Source: Pullulanibacillus sp. KACC 23026
Lineage (GTDB): Bacteria > Bacillota > Bacilli > Bacillales > Sporolactobacillaceae
Direction of reading: 5' to 3'
Assembly: GCF_029094525.1 (NCBI RefSeq)
Contig: NZ_CP119107.1
Span: forward strand, 3,782,001-3,846,000
DNA length: 64,000 bases
Of this stretch, positions 55,903-63,836 are shown in pieces. The translations under genes were made by a program, and so were the position numbers. Numbering within the stretch: the stretch's first letter is position 1; the number at the start of each line of letters is the position of its first letter. The notes under the pieces were generated by a model, which worked only from the letters and a program-made list of their open reading frames with translations, was not told the DNA's origin and did not search any database.

Positions 55903-56862
55903 TCAACCCTTCCGCATTTCCGGAGCTTCATTTTGAAAAGTACAAGTTCTTGGGTCGATCTCCAAAAAAGCTTGGATGGAAGGCTGTCTAAGAGAACGGC
56001 CTTCTGTCCATTCAGCAAAATGAATTTTACAGACCCATTTCGGGCTGACCCAATAAGTATCCGAGGTTTGACCAGGAGGGTTAACAAATGGCGCCTCGCT
56101 TTCACCAAAGCTTTTTAAATGAGTAGTCAAGTCGCGCCATTCCGCTTTCGTTAACTTCCCCGTGCCAACATGACCAATATACCAAAGTCGGTTCTGATCA
56201 TCATAAAGTCCGATCAAAAGGGCGTTGGCCACACCGTTTTTTAGAGTATAACCGCCAACAACAGCATTGACATCCCGTTTAATTTTGATTTTTTGCCAGG
56301 TTGGTTTTTTCTCATTTATAAGATAGGGTGAGGATTCGTCTTTAACGACAAGGCCCTCCATCCCGTATTGAGACATGACTTCAAAGAGCGCTTCACCATC
56401 CTTTTGTGCTGTCACAGCTTGAACATAGGGAGTTGGGGTTAACCTCTCTTCTATTAAAGCCAAGCGCTCGACTAATGGAAGATCTGTCACCCATTTGCCG
56501 TCTAAGTACAGGATATCAAACACCATATATGAAATAGGGACAAGGGGCTGAACGGCCTTCACCTTAGAAAGGTTTCGGAGGCCATCACGGCGCATGACTT
56601 CATGAAAGGAAGGAATCCCATCTTGTCCCATTGCAATCACTTCTCCATCTAAGATGACTGAATCGGCAGCAAAAAAGTCAAAGGTCGTAATCTCCGGATA
56701 GTGATACGTCCGTTCATTCTTCTTTCGATTGAATAGACGGACATGGCCTCGCTCAGCATAAGTTAAAATGCGTACACCATCCCATTTTACTTGAGCAAGC
56801 CATTGACCCCCTTGAGGTATGGCATGACTCGATACAGGTTCCATGGGAAATACCGGTTCCAT
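55903..56862 (-). CDS. Stand-alone LigD-type ATP-dependent DNA ligase
   Basis: 319 residues covering only the ligase and OB domains. The nucleophile Lys is in QVKWDGVRILTY (residue 26); further motifs are LDGEVIAMG, MVFDILYLDGKWV, EGLVVKDESSPY and WQKIKIKRDVNAVVGGY. The OB end is YWVSPKWVCKIHFAEWTEGRSLRQPSIQAFLEID. B. subtilis LigD (YkoU) is one ~611-residue chain of ligase then polymerase; here the polymerase half is a separate gene at 59313. GAGAGGGGACG precedes the ATG. 149 nt upstream of ku, same strand. Confidence 0.93.
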   Translation of the reverse strand: MEPVFPMEPVSSHAIPQGGQWLAQVKWDGVRILTYAERGHVRLFNRKKNERTYHYPEITTFDFFAADSVILDGEVIAMGQDGIPSFHEVMRRDGLRNLSKVKAVQPLVPISYMVFDILYLDGKWVTDLPLVERLALIEERLTPTPYVQAVTAQKDGEALFEVMSQYGMEGLVVKDESSPYLINEKKPTWQKIKIKRDVNAVVGGYTLKNGVANALLIGLYDDQNRLWYIGHVGTGKLTKAEWRDLTTHLKSFGESEAPFVNPPGQTSDTYWVSPKWVCKIHFAEWTEGRSLRQPSIQAFLEIDPRTCTFQNEAPEMRKG

Positions 56863-57067
56863 CTGCTTTCGTCCCCTCTCGTGTTCCTTGACTCTAGTTT
56901 GACATTTATTTTAGGAAAGTATGATAAGAGAAAAGGCGGCAGGTCTTAAAAATCCTTGATCCCAACTCCAAAGCCGCTCATCAAAAAATAAAAGAACATC
57001 GTGACCGCATCATGCTGATGAGGTGACAACGTTCCCTTTTTTCCAGATTAGCGGGTAACTTAGCCGG
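56863..57067. other. Short gap upstream of the ligase gene
   Basis: No gene or recognised element; no clear terminator for the gene at 57068. Confidence 0.4.
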
Positions 57068-57622
57068 TTAATCGGACCACGGATCTTTAATATAGGCATT
57101 TACCGCACTGTCGTTTTTTTGATGCTGAAGGACCACTCGGAAATTCCCATCAAATGGTGCCTCAAGGGTGAATTCCCCTTTCGAACCTTCTTTCACGTCA
57201 TTAACATCTGAACTGAAACTTCCATCCTCGCTCTCAATCCATAGACTGAACGAGCTGTTACCGGTCGTTTCCCCGCCAAATGTGATCGTATCACCGGCAT
57301 TAGCCCAAATATAATCAGAATAACTATATTCTTCGTTTGAAGCGAGCACTGCCTTTTCACACACATATTGATCAGTTGAACAAGAAAGCAAAGGATCATC
57401 AACTGCTAAAGTCGTTTTAACTTTCGTTTTGGCAGTGGCCGCTTTGGTACTTTTGGATGTTGCCTTTTGTGTGCTCGCTGTTTGTGAACTAGTTGGATTG
57501 GCTGTCGTCGATTGAACCGTTTTTTTGGTTGGGGCGTGTGTCAGAAACCCTTCATGCCAACCTGCATAGAGGATCGCAATAATCATAATACTGAATAAAA
57601 AAATCAATTCCTTTTTTTTCAT
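57068..57622 (-). CDS. Membrane-anchored or secreted protein of unknown function
   Basis: 184 residues. MKKKELIFLFSIMIIAILYAGWHEGF is a signal anchor. A Thr/Ser/Lys-rich linker of about 50 residues (TTANPTSSQTASTQKATSKSTKAATAKTK) is followed by a C-terminal domain rich in beta-type sequence: ANAGDTITFGGETTGNSSFSLWIESEDGSF and EGSKGEFTLEAPFDGNFRVVLQHQ. Two cysteines (SCSTDQYVC) may form a disulphide. The pattern suggests a small extracellular beta-sandwich. ATG at 57622 follows GGAGGG; earlier starts are unsupported. Confidence 0.7.
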   Translation of the reverse strand: MKKKELIFLFSIMIIAILYAGWHEGFLTHAPTKKTVQSTTANPTSSQTASTQKATSKSTKAATAKTKVKTTLAVDDPLLSCSTDQYVCEKAVLASNEEYSYSDYIWANAGDTITFGGETTGNSSFSLWIESEDGSFSSDVNDVKEGSKGEFTLEAPFDGNFRVVLQHQKNDSAVNAYIKDPWSD

Positions 57623-57852
57623 CGAGATTCCCTCCATTAAGAACACAAGCACTTCTGCCCAGCACGTTCAGGATTTTATCATTGGCAAGGCCCTTGTCCA
57701 CAATCGGATTCCATATTGGACATGCTGCTTAATAAAAGGTATTCAAAAGAAAAGGGAAGTATGAGGATTCTTTACTAGAAAGAATCCTGGGGCTGAACTT
57801 AAGAAAGCAAGAAAAGGGAAATCTCTTGGAGGATGGCTTGTCCCGAAGCACA

Positions 57853-57899
57853 AAAAGACTGATTCCAAACCGCTGCTCGTCGCTTCAGAATCAGTCTTT
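57853..57899. terminator. Terminator after the L,D-transpeptidase gene
   Basis: Perfect 12-bp AAAGACTGATTC / GAATCAGTCTTT stem with a 23-nt loop, 8 nt past the stop; usable from either strand. Confidence 0.75.
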
Positions 57900-57906
57900 G
57901 TATATG

Positions 57907-58611
57907 TTAACTATGAATAACGACCTTTGTTCCTTCAGGGATGTTCTCATAAATCCATTTGGCATCATCAACAGGCAAACGGAAGCAGCCATGAGAGGCT
58001 TTTTGTCCGAGTTTCTCGGCTTCAGACTGAATGTAGTTCCCGTCCTTGTCAATTGGAATGCTATGGAATAAAAACTCCCCATGGTTTTTCCAGGATGTCC
58101 AATAATTGGCCCCTTCTTGTTCGGATGCAGAGAAGAAAGTGAGTCCTTTCTCTGCTTGTACATAAAATGTGCCTTCTGGAGTAGAAGTGTCGGGTTCCGT
58201 ATCAATCCCTGAAGAGGTCAACATGGTGTAAATGACCTTATTTCCATTCATAATATAAACGCGTTCCTTAGTCGTATCCGCATCAATCCACACATCCTCA
58301 CCTTTTTCAAGGGTTGGATAAGGGCCATCACTTGGCCCCATGAAATTTGTTCCGGCAATCAGCTTCTCCCATTGCTTATTCGTCAACTTAGTGATATTCA
58401 CCTTGCCGGCCTCAAGTTCTTTTGTTGTTGGCAGACTCTTTGCTTGCTCCGCTTTCTTACTAGTTGAGTTTGATGCGTGAGCTTTTTGCGTCGAAACTTC
58501 TTTCTTACTCGAATCAGCTGCATTTGAGCTCTTATTAATCCCGCAGCCTGAAAGGAGCAAACTTATCAATATTAACCCAAATAGGGAATAGCTTGTCTTT
58601 TTTAATAACAT
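57907..58611 (-). CDS. L,D-transpeptidase lipoprotein (YkuD domain)
   Basis: 234 residues. Signal peptide MLLKKTSYSLFGLILISLLLSGC with lipobox LLSG-C, a polar Ser/Lys linker, then the catalytic domain. Its active site HSIPIDK ... KASHGCFRLPVDDAKWIY contains the His and the S-H-G-C-x-R motif with the nucleophilic Cys. It should cross-link or modify peptidoglycan outside the membrane. Unlike B. subtilis YkuD it lacks a LysM domain and is lipid-anchored. The ATG at 58611 has AAAGAGTGG upstream. Confidence 0.88.
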   Translation of the reverse strand: MLLKKTSYSLFGLILISLLLSGCGINKSSNAADSSKKEVSTQKAHASNSTSKKAEQAKSLPTTKELEAGKVNITKLTNKQWEKLIAGTNFMGPSDGPYPTLEKGEDVWIDADTTKERVYIMNGNKVIYTMLTSSGIDTEPDTSTPEGTFYVQAEKGLTFFSASEQEGANYWTSWKNHGEFLFHSIPIDKDGNYIQSEAEKLGQKASHGCFRLPVDDAKWIYENIPEGTKVVIHS

Positions 58612-58773
58612 CTTGTCCACTCTTTCTTTTATAATAACTTAGGCTACTCACATGGCTTTCAAAAAGCCACAAACTGAAGAATGATTAGGTCCTGATTAGT
58701 AAAAGCCTTAGTTTTTCTTATACCTTTTTCCTATTCGGTTTAATAAAGGTTCCCCTACAAAAATTATAAGGGT

Positions 58774-59181
58774 TTATTGACAATCGGAGCAATAGCCATA
58801 AATTTCGAACTTATGCTCAACAATTTTAAATTCCTCAATCTCAGGTACCTGTGACATCGGACACTGTTGGATGGTTTTAGACTTTCCGCACTTAAGACAG
58901 ATCACATGGTGATGATGGTGACTTGCCTCACAGTTGACTTGAAACCGCTTCTCCCCGTCTAGCTCTGTTTCCTCAAGAATTCCTAAATCACGGAATAAAG
59001 CTAAATTACGGTAAACCGTTTCAAAGCTGAGCCCCGGATAAAGTTCTTTTAAATAATCAATGACTTCTTTAACAGAGAGATATCGTGGATGCTCGAAAAA
59101 ATAGTGTATAATTTTCTCTCTTTTATCGGTAATGCTGTATCCATTCTTTTTTAAAAGCTCGAGCGCTTCAGTGCTTGTCAT
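58774..59181 (-). CDS. zur: Fur-family zinc uptake regulator Zur
   Basis: 135 residues. Winged helix with GYSITDKREKIIHYFFEHPRYLSVKEVIDYLKELYPGLSFETVYRNLALFRDLGI. The metal-binding half has SHHHHHVICLKCGKSKTIQQCPM (five His and C-x-x-C) and C-x-x-C at CSDC. It is closer to B. subtilis Zur (YqfV), which shares the five-His run and the PGLSF-TVYRNL segment, than to Fur or PerR. I chose the ATG at 59181, with AAAGGAG upstream. It is divergent from the LigD-polymerase gene. Confidence 0.88.
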   Translation of the reverse strand: MTSTEALELLKKNGYSITDKREKIIHYFFEHPRYLSVKEVIDYLKELYPGLSFETVYRNLALFRDLGILEETELDGEKRFQVNCEASHHHHHVICLKCGKSKTIQQCPMSQVPEIEEFKIVEHKFEIYGYCSDCQ

Positions 59182-59312
59182 GGATAAGAACTCCTTTAAG
59201 CTCATGTAATCAATAACACTATATCATTATAGCAAAAAATGTCCGCTCTTGTCGGATTTTCTACATAGTTTACTTTATAATGTTCAAACTAAATGAAGGA
59301 GTGTGATCACAC

Positions 59313-60239
59313 ATGGACCCAAGTGATATCCAAGTCAGCATTGACAGTCAAACCTTGACTCTTACAAGCCTCTCTAAAATCCTGTGGCCAAAAAGCGGTG
59401 TCACTAAAGCGGATTATTTTCGCTATATAAATGAAGCAGCTCCATATATTTTGCCTTTTATAAAGGATCGGGCACTCACCCTTATTCGCTATCCTCATGG
59501 TGCTTCAGGACCTTCTTTCTTTCAAAAAAATTGTCCTGATTATGCTCCCGAATTCATAAAAACAGTGTTGATCCATGACATTAATTATATTGTTGGCGGT
59601 GATTTGCCTACCTTGTACTGGCTTGCCAATCAGCTGGCCCTTGAAATTCATGTTCCCTTTCAATTGATCCATTCAAAGGGACCTTCAGAAATAGTCTTTG
59701 ATTTAGACCCTCCTTCCCGGGATGCATTTGACTTAGCTATAGACGCAGCCCTTTTAATTAAAGAAGTATGTGACCAGCTTCAAATCATCAGCTTTATAAA
59801 AACGTCTGGAAATAAAGGGCTGCAAATCTATATCCCCTTGCCCGAAAATACCTATTCTTATGAAGAAACACGGCTGTTCGGGGATTTTATGGCCGCTTTT
59901 TTAATTAATAAAAAACCGCAATCCTTTACAACAGAACGTCTCAAAAAAAATCGCAAAGGAAGGCTTTATCTCGATATTGTTCAGCACGCAGAAGGAAAAA
60001 CAATCGTTGCTCCTTATACTGTTCGAGGGAATGAGGACGGTTTAGTCGCTGCTCCCTTGTTTTGGGAGGAAGTTAAGCCCGGTCTTCGTCCCGAACAATT
60101 TCCCATACAATCCATGATGGAGCGGATTAAGCAGAAAGGCTGCCCCTTTGCTCACTTCTTTTCAGCAAAAGATCATCAGCCATTTAACCAAGTTCTGTCC
60201 ATCCTTAAAAAAAATCAAGCGAAAGGAGCTTTATCATGA
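59313..60239 (+). CDS. Stand-alone LigD-type polymerase (primase-like domain)
   Basis: 308 residues: the archaeo-eukaryotic primase-type domain of LigD. TLTSLSKILWPKSGVTKADYFRYINEAAPYILPFIKDRALTLIRYPHG is followed by FFQKNCPDYAPEF. The catalytic carboxylates are in IVFDLDPP (Asp130 and Asp132), and KTSGNKGLQIYIPL and TTERLKKNRKGRLYLD are also present. It fills and extends ends during NHEJ. The ligase half is a separate gene 2.4 kb away on the other strand. AAATGAAGGAG precedes the ATG. It overlaps the next gene by 4 nt. Confidence 0.92.
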   Translation: MDPSDIQVSIDSQTLTLTSLSKILWPKSGVTKADYFRYINEAAPYILPFIKDRALTLIRYPHGASGPSFFQKNCPDYAPEFIKTVLIHDINYIVGGDLPTLYWLANQLALEIHVPFQLIHSKGPSEIVFDLDPPSRDAFDLAIDAALLIKEVCDQLQIISFIKTSGNKGLQIYIPLPENTYSYEETRLFGDFMAAFLINKKPQSFTTERLKKNRKGRLYLDIVQHAEGKTIVAPYTVRGNEDGLVAAPLFWEEVKPGLRPEQFPIQSMMERIKQKGCPFAHFFSAKDHQPFNQVLSILKKNQAKGALS

Positions 60240-60601
60240 CAACAAATGTTATTTTAAAATTCGTTTTATCTCCTGTTATCGTCATTTTGTGTGATTGGTT
60301 CAGCCTTTACCAAATCCATTATGAAAGTGTCTTACAAGCGTTGATTATTGGCTTTTTCGTCGCCATTGTCAATACAGCTTTTGAGTGGCTGTTCTTCGCA
60401 AAGGGAACTTATTGGATCACCACCATTTTTGATTTTATCCTCACCTTGTGTGTCGTCTATTTCGGCTCTATGATGTTCCCAGCAGCCCTTGTCACCACGA
60501 TCGGGGCATTATCCATCACCATTTTAATCACCTTAATGGAATACTTTCTCCACAATTGGTTATGGCGCCATAATCGGGGAACAGACCTTGCCACGAAATA
60601 G
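60236..60601 (+). CDS. YndM/DUF2512-family membrane protein
   Basis: 121 residues, four membrane spans (VILKFVLSPVIVILCDWF; LQALIIGFFVAIVNTAFEWLFF; TTIFDFILTLCVVYFGSMMF; TTIGALSITILITLMEYFLHNWLW). The pattern fits DUF2512 (YndM), a Bacillus spore-former family of unknown role. It overlaps the LigD-polymerase stop by 4 nt (ATGA) and is therefore translationally coupled to it. Confidence 0.82.
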   Translation: MTTNVILKFVLSPVIVILCDWFSLYQIHYESVLQALIIGFFVAIVNTAFEWLFFAKGTYWITTIFDFILTLCVVYFGSMMFPAALVTTIGALSITILITLMEYFLHNWLWRHNRGTDLATK

Positions 60602-60892
60602 CTGATGAGAAAAGTCTTTAAAGACTTGTTGCATGAACGAATTCCGTCTTTTTTCACTTTCAGTACTCTTGGGCATCCGCAAAGGGGCCGGTATCTGAAA
60701 TTTTCGCCATATTCCTGATAAATGATACTGCCCATGACGGTTTAATTATCATCCAATCGGTTGAAACGACTTGAATCTATCCTTTTTTCATTACTCAAAT
60801 CAATTTAAAAATCATCCACCTGCTAATAGGACTGCTCTTTCTTCTGAATCACTGGTTCCTATGAAATAAAGAGCGCCACTCCTCAAAATGAC
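60602..60892. other. Intergenic region between DUF2512 and asnO-like genes
   Basis: Holds a perfect palindrome AAGTCTTTAAAGACTT (about 60614-60629) without a good T-run, and a long-range TTTCAG ... CTGAAA pair (about 60657-60699). No gene is seen. Confidence 0.4.
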
Positions 60893-60920
60893 AAAAGGCC
60901 CACCCAATTAATGGGTGAGC
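60893..60920 (-). terminator. Terminator of the asparagine synthetase gene
   Basis: GCTCACCCATT / AATGGGTGGGC-type stem followed by CCTTTT on the minus strand. Confidence 0.75.
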
Positions 60921-60960
60921 ACTTGAATTAGGGGCTGATCAACAGTCTTATGGCTGTTCA

Positions 60961-62811
60961 TCACGCTTCTTCAATTTTTACGCTTTGTGTTTCCAGCCAA
61001 TAATTCATTTGCGCAAGGTGGGCAATGAGCTGTGGTCCCATCATGAGCTGGCCGAACCATGGCACTTTAAAGGCATCACCGTTTGTTTCAATAATCGCTT
61101 CAACTTGTTTCCGGTCTACAATTTCGAGCAATGGCGCAGATGGTTTACTGATTTCTTTTTTGAGCCAGTCTGAAACCGCCTTTGTATAACCAGGATCATG
61201 TGTTTTCGGATAAGGGCTTTTCTTGCGATATAGAACCTCATCTGGAAGCCAGCCCTCAAACGCCTTTCTTAAAATGCCTTTTTCACGTCCCTTATACATT
61301 TTAATATCCCATGGAATATTCCAAACGTATTCCACTAGACGATGATCTGCAAATGGCACACGGACTTCAAGACTTGCTCCCATAGACATCCGGTCTTTTC
61401 GATCCAAGAGAGCGGTCATAAACCAATGCATATTCAGATAGAAAAGTTCACGCCTTTTGGCATCGACACCTGTTTCTCCCTCAAGTCGAGGCGTTTCCGC
61501 AACCGTTTCATCATAACGCATCAGCATGTATTCTTTTAGGTTTAATTTATCTTGCCAATGGTCGTTTAAGAGCTTTTGCCGCTCTTCAATAGAACGCATC
61601 CATGGAAAGCCTTCTTTCGAGGATGTCTCAGGACTATGAAACCAAGGATAACCGCCAAATAGTTCATCCGCACATTCCCCAGAAAGCGCAACAGTTGCAT
61701 GCTCCTTAATCCCTTTACATAACCATAATAAGGAGGAATCGACATCCGCATAACCAGGCATATCGCGGAGGTCAACTGCTTCCTTCAAATAATCAACAAG
61801 CACATCATTTCCAATAATCAAGTCATGGTGGTTCGACTGAATATAATCGGCTACTTTATGAGTGAAATCACTATCCGTATTGGGCTGGAATTTACTCTTT
61901 TTAAAGAATTTATCATTATCGCGATAATCAATTGAAAAAGTATCAATCGCCCCTAGCCCTTTTTCTTTGTAGTAATGGGCGGCAATCGCAGAAATAACAC
62001 TAGAATCAAGTCCCCCAGACAGGAATGTGGAAACAGGGACATCTGCAAATAATTGACGTTCAACCGCATCACGGAACAAGAAACGAACATGTTCCGCTGT
62101 TTCCTCTGCCGATTCCGTATGTTCCTCACTTTTGACGTTCCAATAACGCCATACTTTGAGACCATCTTTGGAGTACGTGAGAGCGTGAGCAGGGCGCAGA
62201 TCACTGATTCCCTTGTAAACGCCATGTCCTGGTGTTCGAGATGGCCCTAATCCAAACACCTCTGAAAGTCCCTCACGTGTGATGATACGGTCTATATCAG
62301 GATGCTCGAACAAAGATTTAAGCTCTGACGCAAACACGAATCGGCCATCCGCTTCACTGTAGAAAAGCGGCTTAACCCCTAATCGATCCCGTGCCATAAA
62401 TAGTTTTTCATTCGCATGATCCCAGATGGCAAAAGCAAAGATACCGTTGAATTTATCAACACAGGCTTCTCCCCACTCAATATAAGAGGTCAAAAGCACC
62501 TCAGTATCAGAGTGACCTTTAAATGAATGACCTTTCACAAGCAACTCTTTTCTAATATCCTCGGTGTTATAAAGCTCACCGTTATAGACAAGTGTAAATG
62601 TACGCTCATTTACCGTTTTGTGCATCGGCTGTTTACCATTTTCAGGATCGACGACAATGAGTCTCGCATGCCCAAAAGCGGCGCGCGGGGATACCCATAC
62701 CTGTTTCTCATCAGGTCCTCTATGATGTAAGTTGGCTGTCATTTTTTCTAATCGTTTATGTTCATGGCTTAAATCACGGTGCCAGTCAATCCATCCCGTA
62801 ATACCACACAT
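60961..62811 (-). CDS. asnO: Glutamine-hydrolysing asparagine synthetase (AsnO/AsnB-type)
   Basis: 616 residues, close to B. subtilis AsnO (YisO, 614). N-terminal class II glutaminase with catalytic Cys2 (MCGITGWIDW), RLIVVD, YNGELYN and HSDTEVLL; synthetase domain with PP-loop VSTFLSGGLDSSVISA and C-terminal LDRKDRMSMGASLEVRVPFADHRLVE. It makes asparagine from aspartate, glutamine and ATP. In B. subtilis AsnO is sporulation-linked and yisL lies close by, as here. The ATG is preceded by AAGGATTGAGTTG. Confidence 0.92.
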   Translation of the reverse strand: MCGITGWIDWHRDLSHEHKRLEKMTANLHHRGPDEKQVWVSPRAAFGHARLIVVDPENGKQPMHKTVNERTFTLVYNGELYNTEDIRKELLVKGHSFKGHSDTEVLLTSYIEWGEACVDKFNGIFAFAIWDHANEKLFMARDRLGVKPLFYSEADGRFVFASELKSLFEHPDIDRIITREGLSEVFGLGPSRTPGHGVYKGISDLRPAHALTYSKDGLKVWRYWNVKSEEHTESAEETAEHVRFLFRDAVERQLFADVPVSTFLSGGLDSSVISAIAAHYYKEKGLGAIDTFSIDYRDNDKFFKKSKFQPNTDSDFTHKVADYIQSNHHDLIIGNDVLVDYLKEAVDLRDMPGYADVDSSLLWLCKGIKEHATVALSGECADELFGGYPWFHSPETSSKEGFPWMRSIEERQKLLNDHWQDKLNLKEYMLMRYDETVAETPRLEGETGVDAKRRELFYLNMHWFMTALLDRKDRMSMGASLEVRVPFADHRLVEYVWNIPWDIKMYKGREKGILRKAFEGWLPDEVLYRKKSPYPKTHDPGYTKAVSDWLKKEISKPSAPLLEIVDRKQVEAIIETNGDAFKVPWFGQLMMGPQLIAHLAQMNYWLETQSVKIEEA

Positions 62812-62984
62812 CGCAACTCAATCCTTTCTTAAAAAGATGTTGTGATAATTGCCTAGTTTTCACTATATGCACGAATGGATAAAGGCGTGCGAAACGGGCG
62901 GGCTCACCTCCAATCACTATTTAGACAGACTGGCTTTACGAATAGATAGGGACAGACCGTTTCGAGCAACTAAACCTCCCATTA

Positions 62985-63040
62985 TTGGTGGGGAAAGACC
63001 TCTTCAAGCAGTGATTCTTTCAGTAGAGGTCTTTCCCCTC
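62985..63040. repeat. Dispersed hairpin repeat, copy 3 (best folded)
   Basis: GGGGAAAGACCTCT (62990-63003) and AGAGGTCTTTCCCC (63025-63038) form a perfect 14-bp stem with a 21-nt loop that contains ATTCTTTCAG. The 3' half aligns with copies at 9362-9412 and 44432-44481. Confidence 0.6.
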
Positions 63041-63097
63041 CAAATAAAAAGACAGCCGATTGTAAACCGGTCACTCCAAATCGGTTTGAAAAATAAA

Positions 63098-63274
63098 CGG
63101 AGACTTTCCGCTTAAATTGGGAAATACCCCTATTTCCCGTAAAATAAAAGGAGTTTTTCCGTTTATATGTATCCAAACCCTTGGATTTACTCTTGTTTAG
63201 AGTCATTAATCGGAAAATCTCCGCCTATTCTATTACTCAAGCGTTCTCTCGATACATTAGCCGGAAATTCTCCG
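63098..63274. repeat. Four related short palindromic elements
   Basis: CGGAGACTTTCCG (63098-63110), GGAGTTTTTCCG (63150-63161), CGGAAAATCTCCG (63211-63223) and CGGAAATTCTCCG (63262-63274). The last two also share the continuation CCTAT. Each has CGGA/TCCG-type arms; the first two are in inverted orientation to the last two. Confidence 0.6.
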
Positions 63275-63500
63275 CCTATGATTCTCATACCGGCAGCAGA
63301 AAACCAACAAAAACTTTAAAGCGGCTTCCGATCCATAAAAATAGACCATTCCGATTGGGAAATGGTCTGAAATCCGTTCTGTTCGTTTGGGTAAAGCTCC
63401 TCTTGATGAGAACCTGTTAAGGAAACCCGCTGCATCAGAGTTTTTTTTAAGTCAATTTTTTTCATTTTAATTCATATTTTGAAAGTATCGAGGGAATTCA

Positions 63501-63836
63501 TTAACCCAGCTTCCCATAACCAATATAAAAAACAAGAGCTAGGAAGATGATTAAGAGTACCCAGATCACTCCAGTAGAAGCTTGTTTCTTGCGGCGAACG
63601 AGGAGCATTTCCATCGTCACGATGACACCCAAACCGCAGATCATTTTAATAATGACCCAGATTCCATATAAACTAAAGACATGGAACAGAAGGTAAAGCC
63701 CTGTAATAATAATTAACACATACATTAATCTCAAAATCATATGGAAGACTTTAAGCGCTGTCCCTCTTAAAAACAAGCTGATTACGAACAAAACTAAAGC
63801 TAACGTCCAAAAGCCAACGTGTGCTTGAAGCCACAT
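63501..63836 (-). CDS. yisL: UPF0344 membrane protein YisL
   Basis: 111 residues with four membrane spans: VGFWTLALVLFVISLFL, FHMILRLMYVLIIITGLYLLFHVF, WVIIKMICGLGVIVTMEMLLVRRKK and GVIWVLLIIFLALVFYIGY. The K-x-x-HMILRL-Y-LIIITG pattern and the MLLxRxKK motif identify YisL. AAGGAGGGGTAACC precedes the ATG at 63836. Its function is unknown. Same orientation as the asparagine synthetase gene, about 690 nt away. Confidence 0.88.
   Translation of the reverse strand: MWLQAHVGFWTLALVLFVISLFLRGTALKVFHMILRLMYVLIIITGLYLLFHVFSLYGIWVIIKMICGLGVIVTMEMLLVRRKKQASTGVIWVLLIIFLALVFYIGYGKLG

Larger units (their letters stand above)
62812..63500. other. Gene-free, hairpin-rich region
   Basis: 689 nt without a supported gene. 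It contains the dispersed repeat (62985-63040), a GGGAAATA / TATTTCCC hairpin (63119-63138), four related CGGA-TCTCCG elements (63098-63274) and an AGACCATT / AATGGTCT pair (about 63345-63368). It looks like an accumulation of decayed palindromic repeats. Confidence 0.55.

Noticed and set aside
55872-56108. 78-residue ORF overlapping the ligase 3' end
   Set aside because: Shadow frame of the ligase gene, which shows intact OB-domain sequence there.
58774-59181. PerR or Fur instead of Zur
   Set aside because: The five-His run, the CPM segment after C-x-x-C and the PGLSF-TVYRNL stretch resemble Zur more; the assignment remains by family resemblance only.
54788-60239. A phage-defence or mobile island around Ku/LigD
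   Set aside because: No integrase, transposase, toxin or restriction gene is present; neighbours (Zur, L,D-transpeptidase, DUF2512) are ordinary chromosomal genes.
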